From Acidobacteriaceae bacterium (lineage in GTDB: Bacteria > Acidobacteriota > Terriglobia > Terriglobales > Acidobacteriaceae), in assembly GCA_003168355.1 (NCBI GenBank), contig PMSQ01000091.1:11536-63141 (forward strand): DNA of 51,606 nucleotides, read 5' to 3'. Shown here piece by piece: positions 26,210-34,490 of this stretch. The position numbers and the translations under genes were made by a program. How positions within the stretch are numbered: the first letter of the stretch is position 1; each line of letters begins with the position of its first letter. The notes under the pieces were generated by a model. That model was not told where the DNA came from. It was given only the letters and a program-made list of their open reading frames with translations, and searched no databases.

Positions 26210-27340
26210 ATGGAGGACCGCCTTCCACTGCCAAGCCTGCTGTCGCAGACACTGGTGGCTTTCACCATCGAGTTCGACAACGAGTTCGAGCATCAGGTAC
26301 CGCATCGCACGACGAACCATGGTTCGACAGCGGGTTCGCGCTCCGCTCCCTGGCTCGTGTCGATGGTGATGTGGCTAAAGTTAATGCGATTCGTTCCTAG
26401 CGATGGAATACCTGTCCGAGAGCTACAGCGCCTCACACGACTCACCGGCAAAGAAATGGGCACATGGTTGACGCGCATGGGCAAGTGGTGGGGCTACGTC
26501 GTCGTCGAGCCCGATACCACGGACGGCCCCTCGAATCGGCTCGCCTCAGGCGGGGTGGTCCGCCCCTCAGCCGGAGGCCGGAGGGCTCTGGAAATATGGC
26601 GGCCGTTGACCGGTGTCATTGAAAAACGCTGGCAGGAGCGGTTCGGCAAGGAAATCATCGAGCGGCTCAGAGAATCGCTGCAGGCGCTGGTCGACAAGTT
26701 CGACGGCGATCTGCCCGATTATCTTCCGATCCTGGGATATGAGCTGTTCAGTAAAGGTCCAGATGGCGAGGGGCGCGCACCAGCGGGAACTGGCGGCACC
26801 TCTCTACCTGAGTACACGCTGCCGATGCTGCTTTCGAAAGTGCTACTCGCGTTCGCCATCGAATTCGAGCGCGATTCGAGGGTATCGCTTGCCATCAGCG
26901 CTAATGTCCTGCGGCTTATCGGCCCGGAAGGAGCGCGTGTCCGAGACCTACCGCGCCTGTCCGGGGTGTCGAAGGAGGCGATCGCGATGTGTCTGGGTCG
27001 TCTCGAGGAGCGAGGCTTCGCAATCGTCCAACCGGAATCTCCCGCTAGCCGGGTAAAGATACTCATGCTCACTCTAAAAGGACTGCATGCCCACGACGCG
27101 TACCAGCAGTCGGTCAGCGCCATCGAGGAACGCTGGCAGGCGAGCTTTGGCAAGAACACCATCCGTAATCTCCGGAGTTCGCTTGAGCGCATGGTCGGCG
27201 AGCCAACCGCGCGGAAGTCCCCTTTGTTTAGTGGACTAGAACCTTATCCCCACGGATGGCGGGCGGCGATCCCCAGACCCGACGTCCTCCCGCACTATCC
27301 AATGGTCCTGCACCGGGGCGGCTTCCCGGACGGCAGTTGA
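26210..27340 (+). CDS. Tandem winged-helix (MarR-like) regulator
   Basis: The 376-residue protein is an internal duplication. Repeat 1 (about 8-190) and repeat 2 (about 203-335) share LLSQTLVAFTIEF / LLSKVLLAFAIEF, then a winged-helix segment (VRELQRLTRLTGKEMGTWL / VRDLPRLSGVSKEAIAMCL), then IEKRWQERFGKEIIERLRESL / IEERWQASFGKNTIRNLRSSL. Each half looks like a MarR-type DNA-binding unit with its helical dimer arm, so the chain may act as a built-in dimer. In repeat 1 the wing carries an extra Gly/Ser/Arg-rich stretch (about 104-124) encoded by a GC-rich palindrome. ATG at 26210, weak ribosome site. No target operator is identifiable. Confidence 0.8.
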   Translation: MEDRLPLPSLLSQTLVAFTIEFDNEFEHQVPHRTTNHGSTAGSRSAPWLVSMVMWLKLMRFVPSDGIPVRELQRLTRLTGKEMGTWLTRMGKWWGYVVVEPDTTDGPSNRLASGGVVRPSAGGRRALEIWRPLTGVIEKRWQERFGKEIIERLRESLQALVDKFDGDLPDYLPILGYELFSKGPDGEGRAPAGTGGTSLPEYTLPMLLSKVLLAFAIEFERDSRVSLAISANVLRLIGPEGARVRDLPRLSGVSKEAIAMCLGRLEERGFAIVQPESPASRVKILMLTLKGLHAHDAYQQSVSAIEERWQASFGKNTIRNLRSSLERMVGEPTARKSPLFSGLEPYPHGWRAAIPRPDVLPHYPMVLHRGGFPDGS

Positions 27341-27588
27341 CTAAACGAACGCTGACGAATCCGAGTCATTCTCATCGATGGTATCTCTTAAGCTGGATGA
27401 GTGAGCTACTCCGAATCATCGCTCCATCAATCTCTTTTCTGCCTCGCATCAGCTTTTTCGATTGTCGCCGAAGCTAGGCTCGCGTTATTCTGGCCTGTTG
27501 ATGTCCAGCCGTTTCAACTGCCCCGTGTCTGTGTGGTTGCTTACCGACATCATTCTTGCTGGAACGAATAGGAGATTGAGGGACGTCC

Positions 27589-29022
27589 ATGCCTAACGAA
27601 CTACGTAACTTCCTCGCACTCAGCTACGACGAACTGGAAGAACTGAATCTGGAAGCGAAGGAGCAGCGCAGGCACCGCGTCCCCATCGGCAAGATCCAGG
27701 AGAAGCGGCTCAAGTACCTCACCGACGAGAAGCGGATCAAAGCTGTGACCGTGCTCTTCAGCGACCTGGAAGGCCGGCTCCACATGCTCGATTACGATAA
27801 GAAATTCCTGATCAAGAGCTGGGACAATCTCACCTTCGACGGCTCTTCGATTCGCGGCTTCACCGCGCAGCGCGAGAGCGATTTGCGCCTGGGGATTGAC
27901 TGGTCGGCGTTCTACTGGGGCCCGGCGGATGTCTTCGGCTCCGGCAAAGTGCTGGTGTTCGGCGAAGTCATCGACAAGGGCGGCACTCCCTACGCGGCCG
28001 ATATTCGCGGCGTGCTGAAAGGCTACGCCGAAAACTTGCACAAGAAAAAAGGTTACACGCTGAACGCCGCCAACGAAATTGAAGGTTTCCTGTTCAAAGG
28101 TCCGGACGCGGAGCGTCATTATCACGAGACGGACGCCAAGTTTGAGTACGTAAACACCGGCGGCTACTATCACTCGCTGCCGGGCGATCCGCTGCGCACC
28201 TTTATCGACACCACTGCCGAAGTGCAACGCGCAATGGGATTCCAGAATGAGAAGGACCATCCGGAAGTTGCCCCTTCGCAATTTGAAATCAACTACGGCT
28301 ACGGCGAAGTAGTGGCGGCTGCCGATCAGATTCAGCTCTACAAACTAATCTGCCGGCAGGTGGCAACCAATCTGGGATTTACTGCGTCGTTTCTGCCCAA
28401 GCCCGTCGTCGGCGTCAACGGTAGCGGCATGCACACCAACGTTTCCATCAGCGATGGAGGCAAGAACCTGTTCTGGGACGCGAAAGGCGAAGAGAAGCTC
28501 AGCAAGGCTGGTTGGGCGTTCCTGGATCGCATCCTCACCCATGGCAACGACATTTGCCTGCTGCTGAACGCCAGCGTGAATGCCTACCGCCGTCTGGACC
28601 CGCACTTCGAGGCGCCCAACCAGATCAAGGCGTCCGCCGTAGATCGCGGATCGATGATCCGCATTCCCATCGGCAACGAGAAGAGCATGCGCGTGGAAGT
28701 TCGCTCGGTCGCTCCCGACGCAAATCCTTATCTGGTTCTGTACTCGATCTTCAAGACTGGACTCGACGGCGAGACGGCGAAGATCAAGAATCTGCGCCAG
28801 GCGGAGCGCTACCTGCCCGATAACATCTATACCGCGCTCGAAGACTTCCGCAAGTCGGAGTGGACGACGAAGATCCTCGGCGAGGACGTGAAGGGCCGCT
28901 ACGCAGATCTGAAACAAGCAGCGGCCGATCGCTGTCCGCGCCTGCTGGGAACTTTTGTGAAAGCGCCCGAGGTGCAGTATCACCACGACGTCTATAACCA
29001 GTTCCTGTGGAACTTGTTCTAA
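27589..29022 (+). CDS. glnA: Glutamine synthetase (type I-like)
   Basis: The 477-residue enzyme has the beta-grasp domain (VLFSDLEGRLHMLDY, FDGSSIRGF) and the catalytic domain with NEIEGFLF, FEINYGYGE, VNGSGMHTNVSISDGGKN and RVEVRSVAPDANPYL, covering ammonium, glutamate, ATP and metal sites. It makes glutamine from glutamate and ammonia. The adenylylation motif NLYDLPP of GSI-beta enzymes is absent (LPDNIYTALEDF stands there), so control by adenylyltransferase is unlikely. The N-terminus carries about 40 extra residues. ATG at 27589 with GAGGGAC upstream; a clear terminator follows at 29045-29076, so it is monocistronic. Confidence 0.93.
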   Translation: MPNELRNFLALSYDELEELNLEAKEQRRHRVPIGKIQEKRLKYLTDEKRIKAVTVLFSDLEGRLHMLDYDKKFLIKSWDNLTFDGSSIRGFTAQRESDLRLGIDWSAFYWGPADVFGSGKVLVFGEVIDKGGTPYAADIRGVLKGYAENLHKKKGYTLNAANEIEGFLFKGPDAERHYHETDAKFEYVNTGGYYHSLPGDPLRTFIDTTAEVQRAMGFQNEKDHPEVAPSQFEINYGYGEVVAAADQIQLYKLICRQVATNLGFTASFLPKPVVGVNGSGMHTNVSISDGGKNLFWDAKGEEKLSKAGWAFLDRILTHGNDICLLLNASVNAYRRLDPHFEAPNQIKASAVDRGSMIRIPIGNEKSMRVEVRSVAPDANPYLVLYSIFKTGLDGETAKIKNLRQAERYLPDNIYTALEDFRKSEWTTKILGEDVKGRYADLKQAAADRCPRLLGTFVKAPEVQYHHDVYNQFLWNLF

Positions 29023-29044
29023 GGCGCCGCAGTTCTGCCGCAAG

Positions 29045-29076
29045 AACGCCCTGGCCTGTAAGGACAGGGCGTTTTT
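29045..29076 (+). terminator. Rho-independent terminator of glnA
   Basis: AACGCCCTG and CAGGGCGTT form a perfect 9-bp stem (29045-29073) around an 11-base loop and run into TTTT, 23 bases after the glutamine synthetase stop codon. Confidence 0.9.
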
Positions 29077-29170
29077 GCTGTTTGAACAATCGCCAAATGG
29101 CCAGCGAAGCGCCTCTTGATCCAGCCAAGAATACCCGGACGGATGCGCCTGTGCTAGATTCAGAAGTTTC

Positions 29171-30007
29171 ATGAACCTCGCAACCACTATCTCCACCCAG
29201 GGCCTGACCCGACGCTTCGGAGAACTGATTGCCGTCGACGGCGTCGACCTGCGCGTTGCGCCCGGACAATTCTTCGGCTTTCTCGGGCCCAACGGCGCGG
29301 GGAAATCGACCACCATCAAGATGCTCACCGGCCTGCTCGCGCCCAGTTCCGGGCGAATCGAAATCCTTGGCCTGGACCTTGAGAAGAATCCCGTCGAAGT
29401 GAAGCGGCAAATCGGCGTCGTCCCGGAGGGGATGGCGTTGTTCGGACGTCTGACTGGATCGGAGTTCCTGAACTTCGCGGGACGGATGTACGGACTCGAC
29501 CGCGAAACCGCAGCCAAGCGCGCTGCGGAATTGCTCGACTTCATGCAACTCGCCGATCAGCGCAAGAAGCTGGTCACCGACTACTCGCACGGCATGCAGA
29601 AGAAGTTGGCGATGGCTGCGGCCGTAATCCACGGTCCGAAGGTGCTGTTCCTCGACGAGCCGTTTGAAGGCGTAGACGCCATCGCCGCCGGAACGCTGAA
29701 GGCGATGCTGCAAGGCATGATCGCGCGCGGTGCCACGATTTTTCTCACCTCTCATGTGCTCGAAATCGTAGAGCGCCTGTGCAGCCACGTCGCCATCATT
29801 CATCAGGGCCGGCTGGTCGCCCAGGGATCGCTCGAGGAACTGCGCGCCGGCGTAGAGGCGCAGACGCCCGCGGTATTGGGGAAAGACTCAAGCGATGGCT
29901 CGGGCGGTTCGCCGCCGTCCGGCGAAAAGATGACGCTGGAACAGATTTTCCTGCGTACCGTGGGCGGAGAGCGTCGCACCGATCAGGAGCTTTCGTGGCT
30001 CGGGTAG
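29171..30007 (+). CDS. ABC transporter ATP-binding protein
   Basis: The 278-residue ATPase has Walker A GPNGAGKST, a Q-loop region, the signature variant YSHGMQKKLA in place of LSGGQ, Walker B VLFLDEPFEGVD and the switch His in LTSHVLEIVE. It resembles ATPases of ABC-2 exporters. The last 50 residues form a Gly/Ser linker and a helical tail (MTLEQIFLRTVGGE). Its partner permease is at 31566-33227, and a redox/hydrolase fusion gene lies between them, starting within 10 bases of this stop codon, so the three are probably one operon. The exported substrate is not evident. Confidence 0.92.
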   Translation: MNLATTISTQGLTRRFGELIAVDGVDLRVAPGQFFGFLGPNGAGKSTTIKMLTGLLAPSSGRIEILGLDLEKNPVEVKRQIGVVPEGMALFGRLTGSEFLNFAGRMYGLDRETAAKRAAELLDFMQLADQRKKLVTDYSHGMQKKLAMAAAVIHGPKVLFLDEPFEGVDAIAAGTLKAMLQGMIARGATIFLTSHVLEIVERLCSHVAIIHQGRLVAQGSLEELRAGVEAQTPAVLGKDSSDGSGGSPPSGEKMTLEQIFLRTVGGERRTDQELSWLG

Positions 30008-30015
30008 AACAAAGA

Positions 30016-31521
30016 ATGGCCGAGATTGCGGTAACTGCCGACAAGGAGCAGGTGCCGCCCGCCTACAAAGTGCTTTACGATGGGCAGTGCGAGATTTGTC
30101 AGGCTTGCGTGTCGTGGCTGAAAGCCCTCGATCACAAGAACAAGACGATCTGCCTGCCCATCAGTACAGAGGCCTTGTCAGCCTGCGATTCGCGGCTAAG
30201 GATTGACGATTGCCTGCAACAGTTGCATGTCGTTACTCCGGGAGGTGAAATCCACGCCGGTTGGGATGCTGTCACTTGTTTGGCGCGTTTGTTCCCATCC
30301 ACTCGGCTCCTAGGCATACTGGGAGAGTGGTTTCCGTTTCGCCAGGCGGGGCGGCTATGCTACCGGTTCGTCGCTGCAAACAGATACTCCCTCAGCAAAT
30401 GTCGGGGTGGCGCCTGTCGGATAGCAAAACCAGAGGCGGTGCGGCGACAAGCAAAATTGTCCGCGTTCTGGTCGTGCTACACACTCGGCTTCTTCATTCG
30501 CCTGCCGCTGGTCTTATGGGCAGGAATCGGTGCCGCTGTAGAAAGGACGAGCATTTTCGCTCGGACTTATCACCAGCGCCTTGATCTGCTGAACGGCAGG
30601 CTGGTCGTTTTGTTTCTGAATGGCGTCTTGCCTAACACAGTCCCGCTGCTATTCGGCGAATTATTCACGGCGGTGGTCTATGACGGGGTCGCAATCGATC
30701 CGGGCTCGCCTAAGATGCGACGATCGCTCGCGAGGCACCTCCGACAGGCACAACCGAGAATCGCAAAAGTCATCGCCACGCATGCCCATGAGGAGCACGT
30801 CGGCAATCTCAATTGGTTATCCGAGCTTAGTGGTGCTCCGGTCTGCGTCTCGGAAATGACGGCCCAATTCCTGACGCCATTCAAGAAGCTGCCTTGGGTG
30901 CGCGCTACGATTATCGGGCAACCTCCAAACTTGAAGCCGCCCTATCACATCCTCGGCGAAACCGTGGACACCGAATCTGGCTACCTTCAAGTCTTGGCGA
31001 CTCCCGGCCATTGCGATGACCACATCGTTCTGTACGATCCCACGGAGAAGTTGCTGCTGGCGGGCGATGCCTTCATGGGCAGCTACTTTGCGACTCCTAA
31101 CCCTGACGTGGATAGCCTGAAATGGCTTGCCAGTCTCGAACGGCTGATGGAACTTGACATTGAAATTCTTGTCGAGGGACACGGGCACATTCACACTTTG
31201 CGGGTTGATATCCCCGATTTTCCCGGTGTGGTGATCCGGGAGAACCCTAAAATTGCCATATCGCAGAAGTTGACCTATCTGCGCTGGCTGCGTGAACAGA
31301 TTGCAGCGGGGTTTCAAGATCAGCTTCCGGTGCGTGTTATCGAGGCCAGTTGTTTTCCGTGGGGCCAACGTACATCGTGGGAGAGCTGCGCCACTGACGA
31401 ATGCATCCGGCTTCTGAGTCTCGGTCATTTCTCCCGCACCGAACTGGTGCGGAGCTTTGTTCGCACCAACTCGGAACCGCTTCCAACCGTCTACGAAGTG
31501 CGGATTTCGGGAGGGCAGTAA
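30016..31521 (+). CDS. DCC (DUF393) thioredoxin-like domain fused to a metallo-beta-lactamase domain
   Basis: From the ATG at 30016 the protein is 501 residues. Residues 17-140 form a DCC/DUF393 thiol-disulfide domain: VLYDGQCEICQAC with Cys25 and Cys28 (plus Cys31), and a later CRGGAC pair. A hydrophobic stretch (about 155-175) links to a metallo-beta-lactamase fold (about 190-440) with THAHEEH (His256, His258, Glu260, His261; Glu replaces the usual Asp), TPGHCDDH (His332), AGDAF (Asp351) and EGHGHIH (His389). It sits between the ATPase and permease genes of an ABC exporter. A GTG at 29995 with AGGAG before it would overlap the ATPase gene and is a good alternative start. Substrate unknown. 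Confidence 0.85.
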   Translation: MAEIAVTADKEQVPPAYKVLYDGQCEICQACVSWLKALDHKNKTICLPISTEALSACDSRLRIDDCLQQLHVVTPGGEIHAGWDAVTCLARLFPSTRLLGILGEWFPFRQAGRLCYRFVAANRYSLSKCRGGACRIAKPEAVRRQAKLSAFWSCYTLGFFIRLPLVLWAGIGAAVERTSIFARTYHQRLDLLNGRLVVLFLNGVLPNTVPLLFGELFTAVVYDGVAIDPGSPKMRRSLARHLRQAQPRIAKVIATHAHEEHVGNLNWLSELSGAPVCVSEMTAQFLTPFKKLPWVRATIIGQPPNLKPPYHILGETVDTESGYLQVLATPGHCDDHIVLYDPTEKLLLAGDAFMGSYFATPNPDVDSLKWLASLERLMELDIEILVEGHGHIHTLRVDIPDFPGVVIRENPKIAISQKLTYLRWLREQIAAGFQDQLPVRVIEASCFPWGQRTSWESCATDECIRLLSLGHFSRTELVRSFVRTNSEPLPTVYEVRISGGQ

Positions 31522-31565
31522 AAGCTCACTATGTTCCAAGCAATGTTTCTACCGGAACGACGCCC

Positions 31566-33227
31566 ATGAATGACCTCACGCCCACGCTGCACCGGCGCAC
31601 CCAACTAGCCGCCATCGCCGAGCTGCGCTGGCGGCTCTTTTCCAACACGCTGCGCACCACCCGGGGCAAACTGGAGTTAGCTTCGCGTATCCTCGTGTCC
31701 CTCGCGTTCGCTATCGGCGGACTCGGCGGCGCTTTCGGACTCGGCATCGCAGCGTACTTCCTAATCTCGGCAGGCAAGCCAGAGTTGCTCGCGCTGCTTT
31801 TTTGGTTTGTGTTTATCTTCTGGCAAGTCTTTCCTATTATGGCGGCCGCCTTCACCAACAATCCGGACTCTACCGACCTGCTGCGCTTCCCACTCAGCTA
31901 CGGCTCGTACTTTCTGGTACGGCTGGTCTATGGCGTGTTCGACCCGGCAACCGCTCTGGGTAGCCTGTGGTCGTTCGGGATTCTGGTGGGCGTGGCCTTC
32001 GCGAAACCTGTATTGCTGCCGTGGGCGCTCCTGGTGATCCTCACGTTTGCCGCTCTCAATCTTTTGTTCATGCAGATGATCTTTGCCTGGGTGGAGCGGT
32101 GGCTGGCGCAGCGCCGCACCCGCGAGATCATGGGCATTTTGTTTGTTCTGATGATGCTCGGTTTTCAGCTGATCGGCCCGTTGACTGGACATTTCGGTAA
32201 GCGCGCCGGGCCGGAAGCGCAGCGGTTCATCGAAGTTCTCGCTCCGGTTCAGGGCATCCTTCCGCCCGGCCTTGCCGCCGATGCCATCGTGCAAAGCATA
32301 TATCCGCGACTTCCAGCGGCATTGAGTTCTCTGGCGCTGCTCTGCGCCTTCGCGATGGTGATTGGTTATGGCCTGCACGTGCGGCTGCTGGCGCAGTATC
32401 GCGGTGAGAACTTGAGCGAAGTGGCTGTCGCATCCACTCTTCCGAAAAACCAGCAACTTCGTTTGGGCTGGAATCTTCCCGGATTTGCGGCTCCGGTGGC
32501 AGCGGTCTTCGAAAAAGAAATCCGTTATCTTCTCCGCAGCGGTCCCATGTTGCTCACCTTGATCATGCCGGTTTTTGTGCTTGTCATCTTCCGTTTTGGA
32601 GCGCTGAACTCCATCCGGCACTCTGGAGCTTTCCTGTCGCGAACCCCCGACATGGCATTTCCCGCCGCCGCCGCATACACGCTGCTGATGCTGACCAACC
32701 TGGTTTACAACAGCTTCGGCGGCGACGCCGCTGGCATCCAGTTCTTCTACGCTTCGCCCGTAAGCTTTCGCGAAATTGTGCTGGCCAAGAATCTCACGCA
32801 TGCCCTCATTCTGGCGGTCGAAGTATTTGTGGCATGGATGGCGGTTGGCTTTCTCTATGGCCGGCCTACGCTTGATGTCACCATCGCCTCGTTGGCAGGT
32901 TTGTTATTCGCCGCGCCGTTCAATTTTTCCGTAGGCAACCTGCTCTCGATCTACTCGCCGAAGAAACTGGACTATTCTTCCTTCGGCCGTCAACGCGCCT
33001 CGCAGATGACTGTCTTGATCAGCCTGGGAGTGGAAATATTCGTCGTGAGCGTGGGAGTCGCCGCATTCTGGATGGCCCGGCACTACGGCAACCTCTGGAT
33101 CGCGACGCTGCTCTTATTGCTGTTGGCGGGGATTTCCCTCACGGCTTACTGGATGATTCTCAACCGTATGGATGGTTTAGCGCAGGAGCGACGGGAAACG
33201 CTGGTTGCGGAACTTTGTCGGGCGTAA
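31566..33227 (+). CDS. ABC-2-type exporter permease
   Basis: The 553-residue membrane protein (ATG at 31566) has about a dozen hydrophobic segments in two halves, for example SRILVSLAFAIGGLGGAFGL, LLALLFWFVFIFWQVFPIM and LLTLIMPVFVLVIF. The cytoplasmic loop NNPDSTDLLRFPLSYGSYFLV and the later FFYASPVSFREIVLAKN resemble the coupling loops of large ABC-2 permeases in which both halves are fused. It should pair with the ATPase at 29171-30007. The intergenic distance to the upstream fusion gene is 44 bases, consistent with cotranscription. Cargo unknown. Confidence 0.85.
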   Translation: MNDLTPTLHRRTQLAAIAELRWRLFSNTLRTTRGKLELASRILVSLAFAIGGLGGAFGLGIAAYFLISAGKPELLALLFWFVFIFWQVFPIMAAAFTNNPDSTDLLRFPLSYGSYFLVRLVYGVFDPATALGSLWSFGILVGVAFAKPVLLPWALLVILTFAALNLLFMQMIFAWVERWLAQRRTREIMGILFVLMMLGFQLIGPLTGHFGKRAGPEAQRFIEVLAPVQGILPPGLAADAIVQSIYPRLPAALSSLALLCAFAMVIGYGLHVRLLAQYRGENLSEVAVASTLPKNQQLRLGWNLPGFAAPVAAVFEKEIRYLLRSGPMLLTLIMPVFVLVIFRFGALNSIRHSGAFLSRTPDMAFPAAAAYTLLMLTNLVYNSFGGDAAGIQFFYASPVSFREIVLAKNLTHALILAVEVFVAWMAVGFLYGRPTLDVTIASLAGLLFAAPFNFSVGNLLSIYSPKKLDYSSFGRQRASQMTVLISLGVEIFVVSVGVAAFWMARHYGNLWIATLLLLLLAGISLTAYWMILNRMDGLAQERRETLVAELCRA

Positions 33228-33271
33228 CGGATTAGTGTCCTAGGAGCATGAGGTAAACCGGAGTGTGCGGT

Positions 33272-33682
33272 ATGAACGAATTTGAATGCGTGATCCCGAT
33301 TCTGAACGTCAAGAACTTTGCCGCGTCGATGGACTACTACGTCAACAAGCTGGGTTTTAGCAAGAAGTGGGACTGGGGCAGTCCTCCGACATTCGGTTGT
33401 GTCACGCGGGGTAAAATCGAGCTTTTCTTTTGTGAAGGAGCGCAAGGGCAGCCGGGCACGTGGATGTCCATCTTCATGGATGATGTGGACGCACTTTATG
33501 ACGAGTACAAAAGCCGCGGCGCAATCATTCGCCAGCCCCCAACGAATATGCCCTGGGGTGTGCGGGAAATGAATGTGGAGGATCCGGACGGTCACCGTTT
33601 TCGCATGGGCAGTGATTCTACGGGACCGGTAGATGAGGATGGGTTAAAGCGATTCTCTGAGATCGAGCAGTTTGGGAAGTGA
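33272..33682 (+). CDS. VOC-superfamily (glyoxalase/bleomycin-resistance-like) protein
   Basis: The 136-residue protein from the ATG at 33272 has the paired beta-alpha-beta units of VOC proteins: VIPILNVKNFAASMDYYVNK, LGFSKKWDWG, IELFFCEGAQGQ, MSIFMDDVDALYDEYKSRG and VREMNVEDPDGHRFRMG, where Glu and His of EDPDGH are typical metal or fold positions. Members include glyoxalases, dioxygenases and antibiotic-binding proteins; the reaction is not determined. It lies 44 bases after the ABC permease and may belong to that operon. A GTG 9 bases upstream (33263) is an alternative start. Confidence 0.85.
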   Translation: MNEFECVIPILNVKNFAASMDYYVNKLGFSKKWDWGSPPTFGCVTRGKIELFFCEGAQGQPGTWMSIFMDDVDALYDEYKSRGAIIRQPPTNMPWGVREMNVEDPDGHRFRMGSDSTGPVDEDGLKRFSEIEQFGK

Positions 33683-33699
33683 GAGGTCGTACTAAACGC

Positions 33700-33726
33700 G
33701 CAGGCCGTTGCTTCGCCTCGGCCTGC
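33700..33726. terminator. Possible bidirectional terminator between convergent genes
   Basis: GCAGGCCG (33700-33707) and CGGCCTGC (33719-33726) form a perfect 8-bp GC-rich stem around an 11-base loop in the 46-base gap between the VOC gene (plus) and the response-regulator gene (minus). There is no strong T-tract on either side, so the assignment rests on position and stem alone. Confidence 0.5.
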
Positions 33727-33728
33727 CC

Positions 33729-34490
33729 TTACTTCCTTTCCGGATTCGCCAAAAACCGATATCCCACCCCGCGCACTGTGAGCAAATGCCGCGGCTGCGC
33801 GGGATCGTCTTCGATGTAACGCCGCAGCCGCACCATAAAGTTGTCGATGGCGCGCGTGTCAGTGTCTTCATGCAGGCCCCACACTTCTTCCAGAATCTGC
33901 TTGCGGGAAACCACTCGCCCGTCGTTGCGCACCAGGTGGCGCAGCAGTTCCGATTCCATCAGCGTCAAACGAATCACATTGTCGGCGGTGCGCAGTTCGA
34001 GCGTACCGAAATCGATGGTCTTGCCGCCGAAGGAAAATGTTCCGAAATCGCTGACGCTGCGCGAGTCCGATGCAACCTCAGTCGCGTCCTTATTCCCCGC
34101 CGGCTGTCCGGCGTGCATCCATTGGCTGCGCCGCAGCAGTCCCTGCAGGCGCGCCAGCAGGATCGAAAGGTCGAAAGGCTTGGGCAAATAATCATCGGCA
34201 CCCGCGGCGAAGCCCTTCAGCACATCTTCGGGACGGCCGCGCGCCGTGAGCATGAGCACCGGCACATAATTGCGCGCGGCGCGCAATTCTGAAACCACGC
34301 TGAAGCCGTCCTTGCCCGGCAGCATGATGTCGAGCACGATGGCGTCGAAGCTTTCTTTCTTGCCCAGCAAACGATCCGTGGCCGCTTCCCCGTCCCCAAC
34401 AATTTCGGCGGAATAGCCTTCCGCCTCCAGGTTGAAGCGCAACCCCTGCGCCAGGTGCGCCTCATCTTCCACCACCAGAACCCGGCTCAT
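33729..34490 (-). CDS. OmpR/PhoB-family response regulator
   Basis: The 253-residue regulator has a receiver domain with the acidic pocket at VVEDE (Asp9), phosphoacceptor Asp54 (VLDIMLPGKDG), Thr82 (LTARG) and Lys104 (PKPFD), a linker of about 35 residues, and a C-terminal winged helix (LTLMESELLRHLVRNDGRVV, AIDNFMVRLRRYIE, LLTVRGVGYRF). Phosphorylated dimers bind direct repeats upstream of target genes. It is translated just after its sensor kinase: the kinase stop and this ATG share ATGA at 34487-34490, implying translational coupling. Targets are not known, though the genes beside it include a desaturase and secreted proteins. Confidence 0.95.
   Translation of the reverse strand: MSRVLVVEDEAHLAQGLRFNLEAEGYSAEIVGDGEAATDRLLGKKESFDAIVLDIMLPGKDGFSVVSELRAARNYVPVLMLTARGRPEDVLKGFAAGADDYLPKPFDLSILLARLQGLLRRSQWMHAGQPAGNKDATEVASDSRSVSDFGTFSFGGKTIDFGTLELRTADNVIRLTLMESELLRHLVRNDGRVVSRKQILEEVWGLHEDTDTRAIDNFMVRLRRYIEDDPAQPRHLLTVRGVGYRFLANPERK

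Noticed and set aside
29779..30015. The N-terminal extension of the DCC-MBL frame inside the ABC ATPase gene
   Set aside because: The added Arg-rich 79 residues are the +1 frame of the ATPase gene; real starts are at 29995 or 30016.
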